DNA of 7,436 bases from JACJVV01 sp047603135 (lineage in GTDB: Archaea > Nanobdellota > Nanobdellia > Woesearchaeales > JACJVV01): NCBI GenBank assembly GCA_047603135.1, contig JBLKOW010000054.1, forward strand, positions 1 to 7,436, in the 5' to 3' direction. The position numbers were made by a program, and so were the translations under genes. Within the stretch, counting starts at the first letter, position 1; every line of letters starts with the position of its first letter. Positions 1-5,371 of this stretch are shown here, piece by piece. The notes beneath the pieces were generated by a model. It was not told the origin of the DNA. It saw only the letters and a program-made list of their open reading frames with translations, and did not search any database.

Positions 1-1830
1 CTTTCAATTGGTACTAAAAAGATGGCTAAAAAAAATGCAATTCTAAAACGCCTTCCTGCAGTTGAAACGCTTGGAACATGCACAGTCATCTGTACTGATA
101 AAACAGGAACTCTTACACAAAATAAAATGGTTATAGAATACGTTGCAACAGCACGCGAAGAAATAAGTGTTAGCGGCGTTGGATTTAACCCTGAAGGACA
201 ATTCTCAATTCACCACCACGTTATTAACCCGCAACGTGATAAAAACTTATGCAAAGTCATTGAAACAGGACTCTTATGTAACAACTCTGAACTTGTTATG
301 AAGAATAATGAATGGGTTATTGATGGCGAACCCCCTGAAGGTGCTCTTACAGTTATGGCTCATAAAGCAGGTATTCGAAAAGCAGACTACTTACACCATA
401 GCCATATAATCCATGAGAATCCTTTTGACTCAGAACGAAAGTGTATGAGTACAGTTTACAAACACAGAAAGCAACAAATTGTATATGTCAAAGGAGCACC
501 AGAAATAATTCTTGCAAAATGTACACGATATTATGACAAAGGAAGAACATATCCTATGACTAAAAGTGTTAAGAATCATCTAACCTCAAAAATTAAAGAG
601 TATTCATTACAAGGATTCTTTGTTATGGGTCTTGGCTTTAAAGAACATGCTGGTAAAAGTTTTAGTGAATCAAAGGTTGAATCAGGTTTAACTTTTGCAG
701 GTATTACAGCAATGCGTGACCCTCCTGAAGATGGCGTTGGTGAATCTATCAAAATGTGTCAGCAAGCAGGTATCAAAGTCGTCATGATTACCGGTGATAA
801 TGAGAATACTGCTATGACACTTGCAAAAGAACTTGGCATATATAATGAAGAAAAAGATGACATGCTTACAGGTGAAATGCTTGACAACATGGAAGATATG
901 GCATTTAGAGAAATAGTTGATAGTGTTACAGTGTATGCACGGGTTACTCCACACCATAAACTACGCGTAGTAGAGGCCTTGCAACAAAAAGGACATGTTG
1001 TCGCCATGACTGGTGATGGAGTTAATGATGCACCTGCCCTTAAAAAAGCAGACATAGGAGTTGCGATGGGTAGAGCTGGAACAGAAGTAGCACGTGAAGC
1101 TGCTGAAATGGTTCTTAAAGATGATAAATTCTCTACAATTGCATCTGCAGTTAAACAAGGAAGAACTATATACACAAACATTCAAAAAATTATTTACTAC
1201 TTATTTGCAAGCAATCTATCAATCTTGTCTATAATTTTAATTGCAGTCATTATCGGAATAGTACCTCCACTAACCCCTCTCATGATTTTGTTTGTAAACC
1301 TCGTTACAAATGATTTCCCTGCATTAGGGCTTTGTTTTGAGCGCTCAACACCCCATATCATGAAACAGCGTCCTCGTGACCCTAAAGAAGGTATCTTAAA
1401 CGAGTACATCCTCCTAAAAATTGATCAAGTTATCCCATTAATGATTCTTGGAACACTTATCGTATATTTCTGGGAAGTACTCTTTATTGGAAGTGATATC
1501 ACTAAAGCACAGACAATGGCATTTGCAACAGTTATTATGTTTGGTCTGTTCCACGTGCTAAATGCAAAAGGATTAAACGAAAGTATTTTTTCAAGTGGAT
1601 TATTTACCAATCCATGGATTTGGGTTGCTATCATGTTATCATTAACATCCACGGCTCTTGCAATTTATTGGCCACCTGTACAAGCAATTTTTGGAACAGT
1701 TCCATTAACACTTAGAGATATTGGCTTTGTTATAATAGTCACAAGTACTGTGTTCTTCTTTGTAGAGGCGCAAAAACTAGTCACCAATGCAGAAATACGT
1801 GAACGAAGAAAACGCAGAATTGTTGATTAA
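1..1830 (+). CDS. P2-type cation-transporting P-type ATPase, C-terminal two-thirds (5' end outside window)
   Basis: Membrane pump that couples ATP hydrolysis to cation transport. The frame is open from base 1 (LSIGTKK precedes the first ATG at 22), and the ATG lies inside the conserved block before the phosphorylation site, so it is not the true start. The actuator domain, M1-M4 and the PEGLP region are outside the window. Numbering from the first visible residue: phospho-acceptor Asp33 in DKTGTLT; nucleotide domain with FDSERK (~142) and KGAPE (~164); TGDN (~264); hinge TGDGVNDAPAL (~337); then six membrane segments (M5-M10, about 395-590) and a basic tail. The overall pattern is SERCA/P2-like. 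Aligned without gaps to SERCA, M5/M6 keep Asn768, Asn796 and Thr799, but Glu771 becomes Ile408 and Asp800 becomes Asn437. The transported ion (Ca2+, Mn2+, Na+, H+ or other) is therefore not settled. The family call is secure. Confidence 0.95.
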   Translation, partial: LSIGTKKMAKKNAILKRLPAVETLGTCTVICTDKTGTLTQNKMVIEYVATAREEISVSGVGFNPEGQFSIHHHVINPQRDKNLCKVIETGLLCNNSELVMKNNEWVIDGEPPEGALTVMAHKAGIRKADYLHHSHIIHENPFDSERKCMSTVYKHRKQQIVYVKGAPEIILAKCTRYYDKGRTYPMTKSVKNHLTSKIKEYSLQGFFVMGLGFKEHAGKSFSESKVESGLTFAGITAMRDPPEDGVGESIKMCQQAGIKVVMITGDNENTAMTLAKELGIYNEEKDDMLTGEMLDNMEDMAFREIVDSVTVYARVTPHHKLRVVEALQQKGHVVAMTGDGVNDAPALKKADIGVAMGRAGTEVAREAAEMVLKDDKFSTIASAVKQGRTIYTNIQKIIYYLFASNLSILSIILIAVIIGIVPPLTPLMILFVNLVTNDFPALGLCFERSTPHIMKQRPRDPKEGILNEYILLKIDQVIPLMILGTLIVYFWEVLFIGSDITKAQTMAFATVIMFGLFHVLNAKGLNESIFSSGLFTNPWIWVAIMLSLTSTALAIYWPPVQAIFGTVPLTLRDIGFVIIVTSTVFFFVEAQKLVTNAEIRERRKRRIVD

Positions 1831-1850
1831 ATTAGCCTTGAAAAGGTGCA

Positions 1851-1893
1851 ATTATTTTATTTCATTATTTTCATTTACTACATTTTAATTCTT
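1851..1893 (+). terminator. T-rich terminator region after the P-type ATPase
   Basis: The first 60 bases after the ATPase stop contain several TTTT clusters, the usual form of an intrinsic archaeal terminator. A 4-bp inverted repeat (CCTT-GAA-AAGG, 1836-1846) precedes it but is too short to be relied on. The rest of the 145-base gap to the next gene is AT-rich with no gene that I can support. Confidence 0.4.
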
Positions 1894-1956
1894 ACGTATC
1901 AAAAATGATGAGAAATACCATATAAAGTTTACAAATAATATAGCTCAATATATAAC

Positions 1957-1972
1957 AAAAAAAAGAAAAAAA
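1957..1972 (-). terminator. Poly-T terminator for the two small minus-strand genes
   Basis: On the minus strand this reads T7-C-T8 and begins 3 bases after the stop codon of the small membrane protein gene. A U-rich run of this kind is the standard archaeal intrinsic termination signal, and no stem-loop is needed. Confidence 0.55.
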
Positions 1973-1975
1973 TAT

Positions 1976-2152
1976 TTATCGTTTCTCAAGCAAGTAATAC
2001 ACGATTGCAGTAATTATACTAAAGAAAATCGCTGCAATAACCCAAATTATCTTTTTTGTATTATCAAGCTTTTTGTTGACAGCAAGTACATCATAAATAA
2101 CCCAAATTGCACATACTAATGCTACCAAACCAACTATTTGTCCAAATACCAT
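1976..2152 (-). CDS. Small two-helix membrane protein, PLDc_N (phospholipase D-nuclease N-terminal domain) type
   Basis: 58-residue protein made almost entirely of two membrane segments (about residues 3-25 and 33-54) joined by a short polar loop (NKKLDNTKK), ending in EKR. The WVIYDVL motif at the end of helix 1 and the K-I-IWVI...YYLLEKR pattern of helix 2 match the stand-alone PLDc_N family, found as tiny membrane proteins of unknown role in bacteria and archaea. The frame extends to an ATG at 2203, but I choose the ATG at 2152. The extra 17 residues do not fit the family, a GGGGG run (2160-2164) lies 7 bases upstream, and a TATA-like box lies about 26 bases upstream. The conserved Pro often seen in helix 2 is replaced (FFSIITAI). 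A poly-T terminator follows at once. No catalytic function is implied. Confidence 0.72.
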   Translation of the reverse strand: MVFGQIVGLVALVCAIWVIYDVLAVNKKLDNTKKIIWVIAAIFFSIITAIVYYLLEKR

Positions 2153-2159
2153 TTCTATT

Positions 2160-2164
2160 CCCCC
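2160..2164 (-). promoter_or_regulatory. Possible ribosome binding site deciding the start at 2152
   Basis: The minus strand reads AGGGGGAATAGAA before the ATG. GGGGG can pair with the CCUCC anti-Shine-Dalgarno through one G-U wobble, with 7 bases of spacing. It supports the shorter start over the ATG at 2203. If the transcript is leaderless (see the TATA-like box at 2174-2182) the run would be irrelevant. Confidence 0.35.
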
Positions 2165-2173
2165 TATAGTTAC

Positions 2174-2182
2174 TATATATAT
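2174..2182 (-). promoter_or_regulatory. TATA-like box for the small membrane protein gene
   Basis: The minus strand reads CCATATATATAG, centred about 26 bases before the ATG at 2152. This spacing matches the other leaderless-type promoters in the window and argues that the gene has its own promoter and starts at 2152. It is judged by eye in AT-rich sequence. Confidence 0.4.
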
Positions 2183-2208
2183 GGAGCTAATACTAAAAAG
2201 CATATTTA

Positions 2209-2472
2209 TTAATCTTTCGCAAAATATGGAGGCTCAGGAGTAATCTGTTCAAGTTTTTCCTGAAGTGAATTAAAACGATCATAATATACACCAATGTCAT
2301 GCCCTTGATTCGCAAGACGCCTCATCATACCGCCTAATGCTTCAACTTCAGTTTGAGCAACAGTGAAATCTAAACCATTGCAAGAACCATTCTCACCTAA
2401 AAAATCAACTGATTCTTGAGCAACACAGCAAAGTAACTCCACTGCCGCCAAACTATTATTTGGTGATTCCAT
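2209..2472 (-). CDS. Hypothetical 87-residue soluble protein, family not recognised
   Basis: Small acidic protein, probably mostly helical: an N-terminal segment (about 6-25) with adjacent Cys15-Cys16, a further Cys31, a helix (about 36-56, VAQTEVEALGGMMRRLAN) and a C-terminal helix (about 63-76, YYDRFNSLQEKLEQI) before a Pro-rich end. It has no signal peptide, no membrane segment and no motif that I can assign. The three Cys are not in a CxxC metal-binding pattern. Support for it being real: an ATG start with a TATA-like box about 27 bases upstream, protein-like composition along its whole length, and position in an otherwise empty stretch between two real genes. It is divergent from the epimerase, and the next minus-strand gene starts 56 bases after its stop. 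A role cannot be inferred. Confidence 0.65.
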   Translation of the reverse strand: MESPNNSLAAVELLCCVAQESVDFLGENGSCNGLDFTVAQTEVEALGGMMRRLANQGHDIGVYYDRFNSLQEKLEQITPEPPYFAKD

Positions 2473-2495
2473 ACATTAAAAGAAATCATTATTAA

Positions 2496-2505
2496 TTTTT
2501 AAATA
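2496..2505 (-). promoter_or_regulatory. TATA-like box for the 87-residue gene
   Basis: The minus strand reads TATTTAAAAA, centred about 27-28 bases before the ATG at 2472, with no Shine-Dalgarno sequence between. This is consistent with a leaderless archaeal transcript. It forms a divergent pair with the epimerase promoter about 40 bases away. Confidence 0.5.
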
Positions 2506-2533
2506 TTAGCACAATAAAAGAATAATACGATAC

Positions 2534-2542
2534 TTTTATAAA
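2534..2542 (+). promoter_or_regulatory. TATA box for the epimerase gene (leaderless type)
   Basis: TTTTATAAA is centred 26 bases before the ATG at 2564, so archaeal initiation would fall at or next to the A of the start codon. No Shine-Dalgarno sequence precedes the ATG, as expected for a leaderless message. This is one of the clearest promoters in the window. Confidence 0.6.
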
Positions 2543-2563
2543 TTATCTATATACATCAATTTC

Positions 2564-3520
2564 ATGAAAGTACTTGTTACAGGAGGGGCTGGATTTATTG
2601 GATTTCATACATCTCAAGCACTACTAGCGCGAGGAGATAACGTCATTATAGTTGATTCACTCAATGAATATTACGACCCATCTCTTAAAAGAGCTCGACT
2701 AAAAATTCTTGAACAAAACGCAAACTGTACCTTTATTCATGCAGACGTTTCTGATGAAGAAGTCATGGAAAAAGTGTTCAAGAAGCATTCCTTTGACAAA
2801 GTATGTCACCTTGCTGCGCAGGCAGGAGTTAGATACAGTCTTGATCATCCTCTTGTCTATGAAAATGCTAATGGAAAGGGAACACTTGTCCTTCTTGAAA
2901 TGTGTAAAAAACATTCAGTTAATCACTTTGTATATGCATCATCATCAAGCGTATATGGTGGAAGTAAAGAACTTCCTTTCAAAGAGAATAATCCAGTCAT
3001 GGAGCCTATATCATTATATGCTGCAACAAAACGGTATAACGAATTACAAGCACATGTCTATCATAAACTATACGGAATTCAATGCACAGGACTAAGATTT
3101 TTCACCGTATATGGACCCTATGGAAGACCAGATATGGCGCTTTTTCTTTTTACAAAAGCAATTCTCGAGGGTAAACCAATTGATGTATACAATAATGGAG
3201 ACATGAAACGAGATTTCACCTATATAACAGACATAGTATCCGGAGTTATTGCATCACTTGATAATCCTTACCCTTATGAAATAATTAACTTAGCACGAGG
3301 AGAACAAATAAAACTAATGGACTTTATTAGTGAAATTGAAACATACCTTGGCAAAAAAGCACAAAAGAACATGATGCCTTTGCAGATGGGTGACGTACCA
3401 GAAACATCAGGCGACATTGAAAAGGCACAAAAACTTCTTGGATACAAACCACAAACTTCAGTAAAAGAAGGCGTACAGAATTTCATCAAATGGTATAAAG
3501 AGTACTATAATACTGAATAA
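2564..3520 (+). CDS. NAD-dependent epimerase, UDP-glucuronate 4-epimerase-like
   Basis: 318-residue cytoplasmic extended short-chain dehydrogenase that probably interconverts UDP-glucuronate and UDP-galacturonate, supplying uronic acid for surface glycans. Visible features: Rossmann NAD motif GGAGFIG (7-13), Asp31 at the end of beta-2 for the adenosine ribose, LNEYYD (33-38), LAAQAGVRYS (83-92), the Ser run 126-129, catalytic Tyr152 and Lys156 in YxxxK, and FFTVYGPYGRPDMAL (179-193) followed by the MKRDFTY substrate region (214-220). The NEYYD, AGVRYS and GRPDMA blocks are typical of UDP-glucuronate 4-epimerases (CapI/GAE type) rather than GalE or RmlB, although substrate choice is not proven by motifs. 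Length is normal for a prokaryotic member without the plant-type membrane anchor. The gene ends TAATAA and converges on the phosphodiesterase gene with 33 bases between stops. No glycosyltransferase is next to it in the window. Confidence 0.88.
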   Translation: MKVLVTGGAGFIGFHTSQALLARGDNVIIVDSLNEYYDPSLKRARLKILEQNANCTFIHADVSDEEVMEKVFKKHSFDKVCHLAAQAGVRYSLDHPLVYENANGKGTLVLLEMCKKHSVNHFVYASSSSVYGGSKELPFKENNPVMEPISLYAATKRYNELQAHVYHKLYGIQCTGLRFFTVYGPYGRPDMALFLFTKAILEGKPIDVYNNGDMKRDFTYITDIVSGVIASLDNPYPYEIINLARGEQIKLMDFISEIETYLGKKAQKNMMPLQMGDVPETSGDIEKAQKLLGYKPQTSVKEGVQNFIKWYKEYYNTE

Positions 3521-3553
3521 TAACAAGAATCAGACTCTCTAATGCAAGATTTT

Positions 3554-4726
3554 CTAGGGTTTAATAACAACGAGAGGAACATACATCTCATCATCACTTA
3601 CCCCTCCATGCACGCCATACTTAAATTTTTTCTGAGGATCATGATTCGCAAGTCTATTACGAAGAGTATAATTATCTTTCATAACTAATACAAAGTCACC
3701 AACCCTATCAAGAAGTTTTGATGAAGGCTTTCCAAGGCCGTATAGGCCATTCTTAATAAGCTCTGTCCCTTCAAAACACCAGCAATACTTTTGTAAATAT
3801 TTTTTATAAATTCGCTTAAAATCATCAACCTTATGTGGCCGAATAAAACAATCACGAGTACGTCCTTCTCCTGCCATAGGAATGGTTAAGCATTCATATA
3901 AACCAGGGATATCATCGACAAACAATCGTCTTTCTGGAACAGTATCCATAAACCCATGATCTGCTGTAACAATAAGAAGAGTATTAGTATCCTTGAGAGT
4001 TCGTGCAAGAGATTTAATTCGCTTATCAATATCCTGAAACAATAAACGAACCTCCTCGCTTTTTGATCCAGTTTGATGTGCAAGTGAGTCATGTTCATAC
4101 ATATACGCATGGATAAACACCCGTTTTCGTGATTTTTGAGCCATTATACGACGAATCTGAGTAAACATATTCTTATAACTTGCAGAAGGAACCACGCTCA
4201 TGCCTTGCGAAGCATAATCAGTAAACGCTCCAGTTGAAATATACTTATCAAGAATAAAATAACACTGTGCATTAAAATCAATATGAAATGGTGGTACACT
4301 CATTATTTTGTCCATAGTAAATCCTTGATCACCTAAATAACATCCGCCATGCCTAGGGACAAATGGAAGAGGTGAAACAATACTACCTACTTCTTTCAAG
4401 TTCACATACCAACCTGTAAGACCATGTTGCTGTGGAGGATAGCCAAAGATAAAAGTAGTATTAGCACATGCAGTTGTCGGTAAGAATGTTGAAGTCATTC
4501 TTCCTTTGCAGTGTGTATTCAAAAACGAATCTTTTTGTTTTATAAGATAATTGTAACCAAGCCCGTCAACCACAAGTAAAATAACATTTCTATATTTAGA
4601 AATCTCAGTTGAAGAAAGAAAAGCTGATTCTTTATATGAATGGGTAGCACCAAAACTCTTTGCAACGCTACTCATCAAATTAACAATACTTTTTCCACGA
4701 TAATCAGGCACAGTAAACGGATACAT
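3554..4726 (-). CDS. Type I phosphodiesterase/nucleotide pyrophosphatase family protein (alkaline phosphatase superfamily)
   Basis: 390-residue metal-dependent hydrolase, likely with a two-metal (usually zinc) site. The expected ligands are all visible: Asp54 in VVDGLG, the nucleophile Thr85 in LPTTACAN, Asp213 and His217 in HDSLAH, Asp256-His257 in TADHG, and His373 in VHGG. Assignment of Thr85 over Thr84 is by analogy with the FPSTTA motif of related bacterial proteins. The HGLTGWYV segment (101-108) also matches that group. I see no signal peptide or membrane helix, so it probably acts in the cytoplasm, unlike secreted eukaryotic NPPs. Substrates in this family range from nucleotides to phosphonates and lipid head groups and cannot be chosen here. 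The start at 4726 is supported by a TATA-like box about 25 bases upstream and no Shine-Dalgarno sequence. It appears monocistronic and is convergent with the epimerase. Confidence 0.88.
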   Translation of the reverse strand: MYPFTVPDYRGKSIVNLMSSVAKSFGATHSYKESAFLSSTEISKYRNVILLVVDGLGYNYLIKQKDSFLNTHCKGRMTSTFLPTTACANTTFIFGYPPQQHGLTGWYVNLKEVGSIVSPLPFVPRHGGCYLGDQGFTMDKIMSVPPFHIDFNAQCYFILDKYISTGAFTDYASQGMSVVPSASYKNMFTQIRRIMAQKSRKRVFIHAYMYEHDSLAHQTGSKSEEVRLLFQDIDKRIKSLARTLKDTNTLLIVTADHGFMDTVPERRLFVDDIPGLYECLTIPMAGEGRTRDCFIRPHKVDDFKRIYKKYLQKYCWCFEGTELIKNGLYGLGKPSSKLLDRVGDFVLVMKDNYTLRNRLANHDPQKKFKYGVHGGVSDDEMYVPLVVIKP

Positions 4727-4744
4727 GAAACTAAAAAGAAATAA

Positions 4745-4756
4745 TATACTTAAAAA
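4745..4756 (-). promoter_or_regulatory. TATA-like box for the phosphodiesterase gene
   Basis: The minus strand reads TTTTTAAGTATA, centred about 25 bases before the ATG at 4726. The intervening sequence has no Shine-Dalgarno element, so the transcript is probably leaderless. Confidence 0.45.
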
Positions 4757-4827
4757 TTAGATGGTTGAAAAAGAGTATCTACCACTCACTAATAATTATA
4801 AATCTACAAATAACAAATCTGTAACAC

Positions 4828-4833
4828 AAAAAA
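4828..4833 (-). terminator. Possible short T-run terminator after sepF
   Basis: The minus strand reads AGAGGTTTTTTGTG, starting about 15 bases after the sepF stop. The single six-T run is weak, and termination may continue into the following AT-rich bases. The 121-base gap between sepF and the phosphodiesterase start holds nothing else that I can support apart from the promoter of the latter. Confidence 0.25.
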
Positions 4834-4847
4834 CCTCTTACCATAAA

Positions 4848-5261
4848 CTATTCTTCTTTTTCCACCGAAGAAGTTTGTTTACTGCGATGAATTTTAGCGA
4901 ATGAAGGTGTTACAACAACATAATCTTCACCAAACCCTGCAATTTCCCCATCCATTGCATCACACGTTTTTTTAAGTTTGTTAATAGCACGCTTAAGATC
5001 AGTTATATCTTTCTCCTTGAGCGGTTTTATATTAACAAGTGCAATAGTATCTCCTTCACGAAGATCATCTAGAATTTCTTTAGCGTCCTCAAATTCTTGT
5101 AAAAAATATGTCTTTACAATAATCTTTTTCTTTGACTTCTGTATTGAAGTCGAGTCAATTTCCACATAATCGCCCTCAGTATGAACAACATCTTTTTCAG
5201 ACTCGTCATAATCATCTTGTTCTGAGAACGCTCCCTTAATTTTTGACAAAAATCGCTTCAT
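4848..5261 (-). CDS. sepF: SepF, cell division protein anchoring FtsZ to the membrane
   Basis: 137-residue archaeal-type SepF. In archaea that use FtsZ, SepF binds the FtsZ C-terminus and tethers the ring to the membrane. The N-terminus (MKRFLSKIKGAF, 1-12) is a short basic amphipathic helix of the membrane-targeting type. An acidic linker (14-35) follows, with the YVEID segment (32-36). The SepF core covers about 46-119: KIIVKTYFL, EFEDAKEILDDLREGDTIALVNI, PLKEKDITDLKRAINKLKK, then GEIAGFGEDYVVVTP. A short charged tail ends it. The start is supported by GGGTG 5 bases upstream and a TATA box that would leave a leader of about 36 bases. It lies 110 bases after the NYN gene, so it may be transcribed both from its own promoter and by read-through. 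ftsZ is not in the window. Confidence 0.92.
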   Translation of the reverse strand: MKRFLSKIKGAFSEQDDYDESEKDVVHTEGDYVEIDSTSIQKSKKKIIVKTYFLQEFEDAKEILDDLREGDTIALVNIKPLKEKDITDLKRAINKLKKTCDAMDGEIAGFGEDYVVVTPSFAKIHRSKQTSSVEKEE

Positions 5262-5266
5262 GGTGA

Positions 5267-5271
5267 CACCC
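5267..5271 (-). promoter_or_regulatory. Shine-Dalgarno-like site of sepF
   Basis: GGGTG on the minus strand, 5 bases before the ATG at 5261, can pair with the CACCU part of the archaeal anti-Shine-Dalgarno. It is modest in strength but consistent with a leadered message. Confidence 0.4.
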
Positions 5272-5280
5272 TTTTCTAGT

Positions 5281-5292
5281 AATTAACAATAT
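5281..5292. repeat. 12-base direct repeat, copy 1 (inside predicted sepF leader)
   Basis: AATTAACAATAT, identical to 5349-5360 in the same orientation. This copy lies between the predicted sepF transcription start and the ribosome binding site. The copies stand 68 bases apart and flank the sepF TATA box. It may be an operator or chance in AT-rich DNA. Confidence 0.45.
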
Positions 5293-5318
5293 TAATCTTT
5301 TTATGTATCAAGCAGAGG

Positions 5319-5330
5319 ATATATATAAAT
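5319..5330 (-). promoter_or_regulatory. TATA box for sepF
   Basis: The minus strand reads ATTTATATATAT preceded by AAAAC, a purine-rich stretch where a BRE would lie. Initiation would fall near 5298, giving a leader of about 36 bases that contains the GGGTG site. It is the strongest-looking TATA element in the minus-strand cluster. Confidence 0.5.
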
Positions 5331-5348
5331 GTTTTGGAAACTACCGTC

Positions 5349-5360
5349 AATTAACAATAT
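5349..5360. repeat. 12-base direct repeat, copy 2 (upstream of sepF TATA box)
   Basis: AATTAACAATAT, identical to 5281-5292. This copy is about 19 bases upstream of the sepF TATA box and 11 bases downstream of the NYN stop codon, where an activator or repressor of an archaeal promoter could bind. Confidence 0.45.
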
Positions 5361-5371
5361 ACAATACTTTA

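Noticed and set aside
759..1181. 140-codon minus-strand ORF opposite the P-type ATPase
   Set aside because: Antisense shadow of the highly conserved hinge and phosphorylation domain region; composition (Ser/Ala/Cys-rich) reflects the complementary codons.
1904..1950. Possible C/D box guide RNA (ATGATGA near 1905)
   Set aside because: A C-box-like heptamer is present, but no CTGA D or D' box follows at a suitable distance.
1976..2203. Longer 75-residue form of the small membrane protein starting at 2203
   Set aside because: The extra N-terminal residues do not match the PLDc_N family, the start lies 5 bases from the preceding stop with no ribosome site, and the TATA-like box and GGGGG run point to 2152.
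2709..3095. 128-codon plus-strand ORF inside the epimerase gene
   Set aside because: It is in another frame fully within a gene with complete family motifs, and its translation has no recognisable domain.
4761..4904. Plus-strand 47-codon ORF beginning MVEKEYLPLT between the phosphodiesterase and sepF
   Set aside because: It has no properly placed TATA box or Shine-Dalgarno site, runs into the antisense of the sepF 3' end, and its second half (FFFFHRR) is a shadow of the sepF Lys/Glu-rich tail.
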